NCBI RefSeq assembly: GCF_032854445.1
Contig: NC_088302.1
Coordinates: 46,600,645-46,664,644, forward strand
Direction: 5' to 3'
DNA from: Liolophura sinensis
Taxonomy: Eukaryota > Mollusca > Polyplacophora > Chitonida > Chitonidae
DNA length: 64,000 bases
A model generated the notes under the pieces. The model saw only the letters and a list, made by a program, of their open reading frames with translations, was not told the origin of the DNA and did no database searches. Position 1 is the first letter of the stretch. The number at the start of each line of letters is the position of its first letter. The translations under genes were made by a program, and so were the position numbers. Positions 53,850 to 64,000 of this stretch are shown piece by piece.

Positions 53850-55163
53850 TCAAGTCCGACATTCATATACCATTCGTAGTCCGTAAAAGGCGTTCCAAGT
53901 CAATAATCGCAAGATTCATTTCCAAAACAACGTTTAACACTAACTCCCAATGACAAAGGTATGTAAGAAATTATACAAATAAGAAATAAAGCCGGTAAGA
54001 CACAAGAGAAAAGCGGTCATCAGTTTTCAATGATGGCGGGCAGACAATGGATATTCCAGGCATGAATTCCATATCAAAGTTCAAATTCGTAGTCCGTGAA
54101 TGAGTTCCATGTCAAATAACAATTAAACAAGGATCTCAGTCGCGCTTTAATTGCAACTGTTCATAAAGGCATCATACAGATGTAATGAGCATGGCTACCT
54201 TTACATCCCTTAATCCCAGGTTAAGCGGTATTAGATACAGTTTGAAAATGACGAACGTTACAGACTAACCGATCAGATTGCGATTTAAAAATAACAGATC
54301 TCATGCTACAAGAGGCGCCATCTATGATGTTGCACATGACATACAAGATAGACGGTTACACTGGGCAACCAGCGCCATCTATGTTGTTAAATACTATGTA
54401 CGTGATAGATATGTACATAGGGATAGCAGCGCCATCTATGTGGTTGATCGCAATGCAGATCGCCAGAGATTCTGAACGCTCTGTCCATACCTCCCAACGA
54501 GAGTGTTATGCTCATTGTAAAATGTGAGAAACTTAGAATGAAGGCGTTTGATGGAGTAAGGCTGTAGTTCTGGGGCCACTTGTTCATAAGTGTATTAAAG
54601 TTAAGACAGGCTTAAATGGTAATACCAGTGCACTCAAAAGTTGAAACCGGGGTTAAGACACTCAGGCAGAATTTGCATGTATAAGATTTGTTTATTTGTG
54701 TGGTGTTTTAAAGATGAATTAAACTAAATAATCTGAGGGTCAAAAACGTCGTGAGCAGATCTGTGACGTTGATGACGTCCACATCAACTCCATAAAACAA
54801 TATTCTCGATCCACAAACATCTTTTGTTCAGATATACGATAGAGAAACCAGATTAATAAATTTAAATTGTATATGACTCAGTAGAAAGAGTCTTAAATAG
54901 TTAACTGTTGAGTTTCACAATGTGGTCCTTTTATGTAAGATGTGATTCATAAAATTGGCGAATTAGGCTACATTGCCATAAATTTGTTGAAAATACAACA
55001 CGAAAGACTACAGAGTAAAACTAGGGATAGTAATGCCGTGCCTCTTATATATTGAGAACCTATCTTACCATTCGCCCAGAATTTCCAGGAAACAAAAAAC
55101 AGCAGGGAAGAGTTAAATAGCACAGAGAAGAAAGATCCAGAAGACAATTCCCGTCGTCTTCAT
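52366..55163 (-). pseudogene. Gene X copy C, decayed and interrupted
   Basis: Exon 1 at 55163-55079 keeps MKTTGIVFW and the GTAAG donor but has an in-frame stop and is 4 bp short. Exons 2 and 3 are missing. Exon 4 similarity lies at about 53701-53793, exon 5 at about 53320-53430, and the large 3' exon at 52366-52730 has frame disruptions. The tandem-unit element is inserted in the intron between exons 4 and 1 (53850-54561). An exon-like piece at 51760-51860 (RHHQLTASIKVMIIQKPE) is still open here. The copy is older and non-functional. Confidence 0.6.
53850..54561 (-). mobile_element. Repeat element with ~480-bp unit, copy 3 (inverted, single unit)
   Basis: The reverse complement of tail plus one unit, about 712 bp. 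Both junctions are visible against gene X intron sequence: left ...GTAAATATA|AGCGTC, right ...GGAGTA|AGGCTG. This gives the element's natural ends and shows that the two- and three-unit copies grew by internal amplification or this one shrank. Confidence 0.75.
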
Positions 55164-55250
55164 AATTGTACCATGAAGCCAACAATACATAGAGGATATT
55201 GCACAGTGAAGGTTGAATACCATAAATATTGTTCGAGTGAGAGGTGGAAA

Positions 55251-56638
55251 TGATTGGGTTAACGAGTGGGTTATCATTTATACCTTTCACGAAAATACCT
55301 TTTCTATTTATTATTTATATCCTGACATTTTCTTTACATGTATATAAATGCGTATCAGTTTATCTGTTGCATCCGTGAAAAAAATAAGCAATATGCCATC
55401 TTCGTTGTATTTCTGATTTTATTCATACGCGCTGCAATTTGGTTCACCTCCGCGTTCACAAGACCTTTTCACAGTTTTAAACGCTGTCTGTAAGTAATTA
55501 TACATTCTACAAAGGTGCTTAATGTTAATGCAATATAGGTATTTACGTGAATTAAGCACATGAAGAATTTCTACCTCTTTTTTGGCGAACTATATATTGA
55601 GCGAAAATGAAGCGGCCTTGTGATGCGGTCCACGAAGATTCCATGGCCCTGGGACATCACCTGTTTGCTAGGACCGTTCAGAGAGTGTGGAACTGGAAAC
55701 GATCTTTGATTGCTGATGAGTAATTGCTGACGTTAGGTGAAAGCAAGGAGAGACATATATATCCCCATTTTTGACACCATTACCACTCACTGATTGCGCC
55801 AGGCCTGCGGAGGGATGGACAAAAAGGACTTTGATCAGACTCTTTCAGAGTTATAGGGCATGATTCATAGGGCTCCAAAATTACATCGCAAGAAGTGAGG
55901 GTTGGGAATTTCCACCAACTGAATGAGCTGGACGAGTGAACATAGCAATTCCAAATTAATGATATCGCAGTATCCGGCCCTGTACATGGTGAGCCAGCAC
56001 ATGCACTTGTGAAGCAAGACAGCCGTTTATTCAACAACAACAACACATTTTGAAAAAGAGGAACAGGTATAGAAAACAGTCTTTTTTTATGTTAAATACG
56101 TTAGAAAACAAGAAACATTCACAAAAACATGTCAGTTATTGAATAGCAGTTAAAAATTATTCTATTGATATTTCAACCTCTGTATCACATTTTAACCTGT
56201 CATATGACGTTAGCTGTAATTTTCGGATTCTATTACGGTACCCTAATAATAGCAATACAAAATGAAGCAATCAACACACCCAGAATACTTAACACTTAAT
56301 ACAGGATACTTTTTTGCGCTGTGAATTATTGGCCAGGTGGAATTCTAATTAAAAAAAAAAACAAAAAAAAAAAATTAAAAAATGATACCTTGTATCTATA
56401 TACAGCTGTTTTAATCTTTGGAAATTTTTATTTTTTTATTTTCACGTGCACATCACCAATCTTTTTCAGATCACATCTCCCATCCTGAGTGTTAAACTAA
56501 ATGAGTTATTAATGAAGTCTTGTAGGCAACACTGCCAATTATTTTACATGTACAATAAATTAATACATAAAGTTGTGTTGGCATTAAGATCACAAAGTGT
56601 ATAATTTGACCACTCACTGAAATTCCTTGTCCGGGTAA
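55251..56638. other. Intergenic; no convincing gene
   Basis: A small plus-strand ORF at 55607-55723 and a minus-strand ORF at 55780-56046 show no family resemblance. 56351-56380 is an A-rich low-complexity run. Confidence 0.4.
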
Positions 56639-56989
56639 CTAAACCGTATCATAAAAAAAATAGATCAGGATACCCCTAACAAAAAATATATTTATGACAG
56701 TCTTAAACACTAAAACATCAACATCATATTTGAAACTCCAAAGTCTGTACATCACTATTAGTGTCACTTTCATGTGGTAGGGGCTGAATTCTTCTGAACT
56801 TGGAGGGAGGCTCAACACAAGAGTTGTTGACAGTACACATTTACCCCCACTGTTGTTGAATGTGCTTCCACGGAAGATAGCATTGGTGTCAGCATGTGAA
56901 CACTGGCGTGACTGGCTGGATGGTAATGTGTGCGTAGCTGAGAGAGCTGGCTGAAGTGTGGTACAGGTGCTAGAGGTGCAGTTTTCTGA

Positions 56990-58500
56990 AGTTACTGGTA
57001 CAAGTGACTTATTTTTTGCCTTTGTGGTGGTAAAAATATTAAAAATATTAGCCAGTTGCTTGGTGTTCATTGTACAGTAATAGTTTACACTGCTTAGGTT
57101 TCTGTGTCGTAAAATTTGAATGATTTGGTTAGGAGGAATGTTGTTGTCATTCAGCTTTTGTATTATGATGATTGGTGAGATGTTTGTTTGTGGACAAATT
57201 TCTTTGACAATTCACGGCTTTCATGATTGAATAGATTTTGTTTATGCCCATCCTCTGTCACTTAAACCATATTGAACAATCATAATTAATTGACAGAAAA
57301 AATGCATTATCTGGACCACTCTTGATTTCAAAACGTCTGCTGGCATACTGACTACAATGAAAAAAGAAAAATATCATGAGCTGAGTCAAATGTCTACCCT
57401 CAGCAAAGAACTGTCTAAATATAGGTCTTTAGGTAAGTGGGAAACAAAGTTTTTCGTTTAAGGATCTATTTGGGATGGGGCAGTTAGGTGATGTCTTGTT
57501 CGTCGTGAATTATCAAAATTATCAATTTGTATTTCTCATAAAGTTAGGTATGTGTATTTTAAGTCATGGATTATATATCAAAGTTACTTCAGTTTGTGTG
57601 ATGTAGTAACAGGCAAGTTTTTTCTTTGCCATGTACATGTATCTATGCAAACTTTTATAAATTTAAAACATAGTTTTCTAATTTCTAATAAAAACATATC
57701 CTATACTGTGAGAAAGCATCTTTAATCAAACTCAGTCAATATATCATAAAATTTATCTCTGTGCTTCAAATATGCATAGGACTCGTTTTCTTTTTTCTTG
57801 TTCATTTATTACTCAATTTGTTTACTTCTATAAAAACTTACATGTAAGCCACAACTGGGTCTCTTTCTGGTTATTCTGGCGTTCCATGTGCCCTTGATCT
57901 GACTTTTCTCAGGTTACGGGTGTTTTCTCCTTTCCTCGCTTTGGTCTGACGTTCCTGACTGTACACAAGATACCGCCTCCCATTCTCATCTGTCTCCAGC
58001 TGGATGTCTCCCCACTTCAGGTTGTACGGCTATACTCATTCCAAAATACAACACGTTATTCAGCCATAAGGTGTTAATGAGTGTAACTGGGCTTCTTATC
58101 CCAAGTTGACCATTCTCATATTTCTTGATCTGTAAGCTCGTCTGAGGCGTGTGGCTGATCGCTTTTGCCCGTTAATTCAGCTGTTTTTGCTTACTTTTCA
58201 GAGCCTCTCCGCAGAGTGGAAACCGCTGATCATTTACAATGGACAGATGATACTTCTTTTCCGTAGATGCCTGTCGACTGAGGAATAGAAGCCACGTTGA
58301 CTTGATGACTCATAATCCGACCCATCTTGCGTATGGAAAGAAGAAATCTGCTCACGAACTCGGTCAATTCGTCTGCAGCTAAAGTTTCAAGCTCTTCATT
58401 TACTCCATTCTGCCTTAAAAAGCTAAGGAACAATTTCATATTATTCTCCGTTTTGATCTTTAAGTTGCTGCTTTCCTGGTTTTGAATAATTTTCAAAACG
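56990..58500 (-). pseudogene. Crypton-type tyrosine recombinase (DUF3504-like) pseudogene
   Basis: Three parts of the domain lie in order on the minus strand. N-terminal: 58480-58230, with FLSFLRQNGV, LETLAADELTEFVSRFLLSI and, after a 1-base frame change, DGSDYESSS and DRHLRKR. Central: about 58030-57890, with LKWGDIQLETDENGRRYLVY, ERQTKARKGENTRNLRKV. C-terminal: about 57250-57000, with NNIPPNQIIQILRHRNLSSV and NYYCTMN, covering the region of the last catalytic Arg/His and Tyr. Stops and about 600 bp of unrelated AT-rich DNA separate the last two. These match the phage-integrase-like domain of Crypton elements and their domesticated relatives. The minus-strand ORF from 57070 to 56639 continues past it without known domain. 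Confidence 0.6.
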
Positions 58501-58798
58501 TCTTCATTTGAGTAGTGTTCATACCTGTTGTTGCCTCAGCCGAGAAGATCAAAGTCGGTTCATTTTCCTCATCACTCTCAAATGCAAAAAGCTGATCAAG
58601 GTTCAGTGTGTCTGAATGGCTAGCTAGATGAAACTTTTGTGACTCCGTAGTGACTGCGTGAAGTGACACAATGAATGTAGCAGACGGCATGTACAAAAGT
58701 AGATCCGGCAAGGTCAACTGTGAGTCATGGGTCAAGGTCTCCAGCGGTGTAATAGCAAAATGTAATAGCAAAAGATATCTAACCAGTAAAGATATCAT
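58493..58798 (-). CDS. Uncertain ORF with signal-peptide-like start
   Basis: From the ATG at 58798 the frame begins MISLLVRYLLLLHFAITPL, a plausible signal peptide, then about 70 residues ending in an acidic stretch (FESDEENEPTLIF). It abuts the recombinase fragment and could be a decayed N-terminal part of it. No family recognised. Confidence 0.25.
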   Translation of the reverse strand: MISLLVRYLLLLHFAITPLETLTHDSQLTLPDLLLYMPSATFIVSLHAVTTESQKFHLASHSDTLNLDQLFAFESDEENEPTLIFSAEATTGMNTTQMKTF

Positions 58799-58888
58799 TT
58801 TTATCAGTGAAAGAAATACTGGGATTTCACTGATGTATAAATAATAAACTTTGATATATAATATATGACTTTTTTGCAAAGTGTTCAT

Positions 58889-61800
58889 TTAAGCATATTC
58901 TGAAGGCTTTGTAGTACGACGTTAAACCCCAAGCACTCTATCACACACTGAAGCCATTGTTCATTGTAGACTGATAAAGTTACACTTTTTCTGAAGGCCT
59001 GAAACTGCCCAGTTGAACCGATTTAGTTTTGTTTCCAAAAGAAAAATTTAAAAAAGTGTATAAATTGCATTGAAATTTGCTCTTCATAGGCGAAAAGGTT
59101 GATGAATTAGGTTATATAGATCATATTCTGTTACATGAGCATTACAACGTACATCAACGTAATCAAATGCATACCATTTTCTCCTTGATCACTGAAATTG
59201 TCCTAAACTGTTGTTATGGTTTTCACTTCCTGATAAATCAAGTAAAAAGAAAGAACTTCGTCGATATGAAGCAGATTTATATTATTGTTATTATTATTGT
59301 TATTGTTTATTCATGGGCCTAATTCATGTTTATTCATGGACAGTTTCCACTCAAACCCAACCACCATGATGTAAGTGAAACTTTCTTGAGTACTGTACTA
59401 GACACTGAGTTTCCATAAACATAGTAGTTGAGGACAGCGATGCTAGGCTTCAAACTGGCAGAGCCATTATTTACAAATGTTTGTTATATGTTCATATCTT
59501 TATATCTGTTGTAAAAAAACATATTAAGTGAGAGCGTTCATATTTTCTGAGGACTTTTGGTTTGTCCTGATGGTAATTTTTGAAGGACATTGTTTTACCG
59601 GTTTAATTTTAACAAGATATTGGATTTTGGAACACGGACGTAGTCATATCCCAGAATTGGCTATCTGACTCTGGTTTCCTGAAAACCGCAGACGGGGACA
59701 AATGTGAGTCGCCACACATAGTCATCTGTGTATTCCACCAAAAAGTCAAACTACCCATGGAAAACAATTGAAGCTGTAGCCCGGACACGAATACGGACGG
59801 ACAGATAGACAGGAGGACGAAAAAAATCGCTATAATATATTACGTACTGGCTTTGTTTTAGAGATGACATTTTCATGAGTTTTATAAAATCTCAAATAAC
59901 GGTTTATTTGAAAAGAGTGAGATTTTCGACACAAATGACTTAATTAAATTTCGGTAAACTTGGCCTTCAGCCTCAATATGACCTGCATGAAACAAATATG
60001 TGACAAAATACGATTATGTCCTTGACGTAGATGAGTAATTTCCCACAATAAATCCCATGGGCCTCAGATTTGACGAAAGCAATTTTCCCCTAAAAGTTTG
60101 AACTTTTGCCTTTGGATCAATTTTCATTGCAAGTCATAACATGAGGGATCTGTCTCGGAATTCGACCTTGAGTGACAAGCATGAAAAAAGGCCTATATGT
60201 CACATATATGAAATAACAAAGTGAAAGTCCATCAGAAAGATATTTATTTTCAAAAAATGAGTAAAGATAGATTAAAACTAAATGCAGCCACGCAACAGGG
60301 GGTGATCAATGATAGAGAGACCCAATTCTTATGGATAACAATTTCTAATAAACAGCATAGTCACAGTCTAAGTCCTGAGACCCTTCTCCAAGGATATGTC
60401 GTAAATCTCAGAATGCAGACTGAAAAGATGCTGTGTAAAGATGGAACCAAGAGATTGCCATCCATGATAACTGTGTGTCTGTATTCCGCTACACTTTACT
60501 TCTCGATAAAACTGGAAACTGGTAAAATGTAGAATGTCTGAGCTTGTAAAATGCTATTAACAATGCATTCTGCTGTACTTCGAAGACAGGTTCAGAATAT
60601 AAAGGACGTAATATGTACGAGAGAAGCAGTTACCAGCTTTAAATGCTTCGGGGAAGACACTTTATATTATAGGCATAACATCAAAATCAGATTATAAGCT
60701 CATAGCCCATGTAACTTCCATGCGTAACACAACTTAAAATGTGGTAGCAAGGCTACCGTAGAGCTCACCCGTAGAAGATCGACATATGAAAGCAAACCTT
60801 CAGCTCAATACGTAGTAAAGTTACCGAGCACCAGCGATGGACAGGCTCCATCCACCATCCCGACCCCTACCCCCACTTGTCATTTAGCTTTATATACAGG
60901 TACAACATCAGGTCAGTACAGGCAGTACCCCTGACATTTGCGTTAACATTGATTCTAAAGTCGTGAAGTTTGTAACTTACGGTATTTAATATGCACACAA
61001 CAATGGTTCTCCTCGTGTTATTGTCAGATTGTGATCTACATGTGTGCAAATCCCGAGCTCTTTAAAAGCAGTATATTTAAAATACCATCCCCAACATTTT
61101 GTTCAGCAGTTTCCCAGTTACTGGACGCCGACGCCAGCGCTTGGGATATAACATGAGTTACGCCTGTCGTCGAGATATGACACAAGCTACAAATGTCAGA
61201 CCTTCTTGGAAGTGAAGTAGAACGCCATGCTATAATACTCTTTAATATAGATATAGATATCTTCATCACACGCAGTTTTAGATCTGGATAACCTGACGTT
61301 ATGACTTTCTAACGGCAAATCTGAAAGAAAACAATTAAGTTTCACAGTATTATGGTTGACCTAATACACAGATATGCACAACTGTGTCACATGTAGATGT
61401 GATCTAATGCACAGATATACACAACTGTGTCACATGTAGATCGTGATAATCCTGATTCACTTCCACGCAAATCTAAAAAAGTCAAGAGAAGTGTCTCACA
61501 AGAAAGCAGCAACAAAATTAAACTATGATCTATGAGGTCTCATTTTCTATGTGATCCTGTTTGAATTCAGATGTAAGTTATATAGTCTTCGTGTTCAAAA
61601 GATAGTCAGAAAAAACCACAGCCATAATGGGCTAAAAGTAGCCAAATCCTTTTTTAAAATGAACTGAGAGCTGGCCTGATATGGTTGTCAGACTGATATA
61701 TATACCCGTATCACATGTAGATGTTGACCCTGACAATCCCAAACTTTCAATTCCAGGCAAATTAGAAAAAGAGTAAAATGACTCACAACAAAAGAGCAAT

Positions 61801-62810
61801 TAAGTTAAACTATAATATTGGAGTTCACACTTCCAACGTAATCCTGTTATCTATATGTGGGTAACAATTTTAACTCACCAAATCTTTTTTGAACGGAATA
61901 TCATAGAGAAAAGTGAAAAAATGTGTGAATATGTTTTATAATACCCTTGCTTTCAGTATTCTCGATAAGTGATTTAATGTCAAATGTTAAAAGATACATT
62001 GTCAAAATGTGACCTGCCAACTAACATATAAAGCCGTGTGACACAGCTGAAAATCTAACCAATGAATTATGATCACGAAGTTTGATATTCCTCATCATGT
62101 ATCCTGTATATCTTTGTAAATTTCTTAAAGTCAAAGTTACATCTAATGACCTTCTGGGTAACTCTAAAGTTAAATGGGCTAACCTGTACCGCCCTTTATG
62201 TGTCACCACGTCATAGCCAGGATGTCTGGCCAACATTTCAACTTCTTTATCATCCATGTCTAAGATGTACAATAATATATAACAGCATTTAAAATTATGT
62301 GGATTTAGTCTATACAAGTATTAAACACACAAAGAGGAGGGACAATATTAGTGGAAAAGAACGCCTTACATGCGGCAACTGTTACTGTGAGCTACAGTGT
62401 TGTGATATATACATATAGCCAAAACTGAAACCTCGACATCTGCACTGCGTACATTAACTGTGGGCTAATGGCTCAAACCTAACAATGGCCATATAAATAC
62501 AAGTAGCTAAGTACTACTGCACATGTTCTGACATCAGATGCACTTATTATTTCAACAATATGGTGCCATGGTCTTAAATCACAAAATCGTAATAACGAAA
62601 TGATAGCTAACTCATTCAACCAATACTTTTACATACTGAAGGCAATACTGATATTGATATTGTAAGTAATACCGTAAATCACCCTTAATTTCATGGAATT
62701 ATTGACCAACTAATCACTCCTCAAACAGTAGGAAATTCCAGGAAATTATGCGTGATTTACTATAATTGCGAATATTTGTATGCGAAATTAGTTTTATTGT
62801 TATTATATTA
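58889..62810. other. Long AT-rich stretch without a convincing gene
   Basis: Weak SINE-tail similarity occurs at 58910-58930 and 59340-59400. Two minus-strand exon-like pieces have good acceptors: about 61159-61050 (after TCTCGACGACAG; VTHVISQALASAS) and about 62259-62180 (after TACATCTTAG; DDKEVEMLARHPGYDVV). A ~65-bp near-repeat with ACACAACTGTGTCACATGTAGAT occurs at 61378-61441. Nothing here is firm. Confidence 0.35.
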
Positions 62811-62816
62811 TTATTA

Positions 62817-62846
62817 TTGTGTGTGTGTGTGTGTGTGTGTGTGTGC
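62817..62846. repeat. (GT)n microsatellite
   Basis: An uninterrupted GT run of about 15 units. Confidence 0.9.
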
Positions 62847-63169
62847 AAACGTTTTAGAGTCTTGATTATGTACATGTGAGTCGATAAACAATTTTATATA
62901 CCTTTAGAGTCCATGGCATGGCCCCAGCTTAATATGACGAACTCGCAAAAACCCTCATCAGTGTTGGTCCTGAGGTTAAAAATTATTCTACAAATAAGTA
63001 ACGCCACCTGTACGAAGGAATGGGGAGGCTGTTTATTTTTAATCCCGTGAGGAGGTGCTAGTGTGAAGCAGGACTTTTGCCAACTGTATCCAAAGTTACT
63101 AACTAATAATTTGTCGACAGCAAGTAATTGTACTTAGTGTTAATTTTTTTTTGGCCATAGTAATATATT

Positions 63170-63320
63170 TACAACAGGGTACACCCAATTGTAATTTCTG
63201 ATTATAAGTCACGTAATTGTAGCTTACAATCCCATCGTATAAAATGGGTGTCAAATGTAAGTTAAGCTACGATCCTGATCGTAGTGATTTACAATAAACT
63301 TAGGCTTACGATCTCTTTGT
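63170..63320. repeat. Palindrome-rich, MITE-like sequence
   Basis: CTACGATCCTGATCGTAG at 63267-63284 is a perfect 7-bp stem with a 4-base loop. Around it, TTGTAGCTTACAAT-type and TTACAATAAACTTAGGC blocks form weaker inverse pairs. It looks like a small non-autonomous DNA element. Confidence 0.35.
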
Positions 63321-63691
63321 ACAAGCGGTTCTAGGCATTTATTGTCGTCATATTACTTAAAACTTTGCATGGATTCCCGTAGATGCACTTAATTTGCAAT
63401 TAAGAATCCACCAGGATCTAGTCAAAGTCTAATACCACAAAGCAGTTGCTCCGAGTCAAGGTTTTGATGCATACTAAAGTAAAGCAGTTGTTAGCATTCC
63501 ATGTTCATAACACTAATGAAGTGAATCAGTGTGTATTCTGCTGTGACAATGTTTTATCATTTTGAAAATCATTCTTGTATCTTCTTTTTTGGGGGTGGTG
63601 GCGATTCCTGGATTACCGGCGATTCTTGGATTCCCGGATTCCCGTTTTAATTAATGTCCTCTGGCCCTTTCCACAACACTGACCCCTTTGA

Positions 63692-64000
63692 TAGTGTGTT
63701 ATAACTTGGATATGTGTACGTGTCACTGTGTTGTAACTGGGATACATCTACCTGCCACTGTGTTGTAACTGGGATATATCTATGTGCCACTGTGTTGTAA
63801 CTGGGATACATCTACGTGCCACTGTGTTGTAACTGGGATACATCTACCTGCCACTGTGTTGTAACTGGGATACATCTACCTGCCACTGTGTTGTAACTGG
63901 GATATATCTATGTGCCACTGTGTTATAACTGGGATATATCTATCTGCCACTGTGTTGTAACTGGGATACATCTACGTGCCACTGTGTTGTAACTGGGATA
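63692..64000 (+). repeat. 32-bp minisatellite reaching the window edge
   Basis: About nine to ten units of CACTGTGTTGTAACTGGGAT followed by ACATCTACCTGC or close variants, with the first unit more diverged. It continues to the last base, so the full length is unknown. Confidence 0.9.

Noticed and set aside
60221-60532. 103-codon plus-strand ORF
   Set aside because: AT-rich, no domain, no promoter or splice context.
62021-62317. 98-codon minus-strand ORF as a gene
   Set aside because: At best one exon of about 80 bp has a splice-like border; no partner exons or family were recognised.

Overview
The window is animal nuclear DNA, most likely from a spiralian and probably a mollusc. The clues are two intact intronless foxQ2-type forkhead genes with a C-terminal Groucho-binding (eh1) motif, introns with GT-AG ends, tRNA-derived SINEs with a shared tail, and a mix of transposons common in bivalve and gastropod genomes (Polinton, Crypton-type recombinase, THAP/YqaJ ISL2EU-type, a reverse transcriptase). 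There are no bacterial features.

Layout. The host part is built from repeats of one module: an unrecognised minus-strand multi-exon membrane-protein gene ('gene X') next to a minus-strand foxQ2 copy. Module 1 runs from the left edge to 5251 and resumes at 22834-26920. Module 2 runs 41679-53849. A third, older copy of the right half is at 36590-40511 and a decayed fragment of the left half is at 54562-55250. Gene X copies: A (2187-3984, continuing off the left edge), B (39246-45184, the most complete), and A' and C (decayed). foxQ2 copies: 27208-28137 (+, intact), 33937-34854 (+, intact), 48777-49650 (-, dead), plus promoter-only remnants at 22834 and 36590. A repeat element with ~480-bp internal tandem units sits at 1-1692, 41679-42890 and, inverted, 53850-54561.

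Between 5251 and 22834 module 1 is interrupted by a ~17.6-kb GC-richer Maverick/Polinton (adintovirus-like) element. It carries a C2H2 zinc-finger exon, a RING-finger gene, protein-primed DNA polymerase B, adenain-type protease, double-jelly-roll major capsid protein, pVI-like protein, penton, two further small conserved-looking proteins, packaging ATPase, a membrane protein and a retroviral-type integrase with chromodomain. The virion genes lie in one minus-strand series (22290 to 15444); polymerase and zinc-finger exon are on the plus strand. Nearly every gene has frameshifts or stops, so the element is a relic. It occupies the place where module 2 has a foxQ2 copy, so its arrival went with loss of about 2.1 kb.

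The most surprising signal is a histone-mRNA-type 3' processing element (16-nt stem-loop, flanking bases and purine-rich downstream element) behind both the RING gene (7615-7630, minus strand) and the polymerase gene (14867-14882, plus strand). Together with clustered CCAAT boxes upstream of the zinc-finger exon, this suggests that the element's early genes used replication-dependent, poly(A)-independent, S-phase expression like histone genes.

The rest holds a decayed ISL2EU-type transposon (28741-31541: SAP/YqaJ gene on +, THAP and DDE fragments on -), SINEs, a reverse-transcriptase fragment (40512-41678), a Crypton-type tyrosine recombinase pseudogene (56990-58500), a 61-bp tRNA-like tandem repeat (32250-32465) and, at the right edge, a 32-bp minisatellite. 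From 58.9 to 63.1 kb I see no convincing gene.
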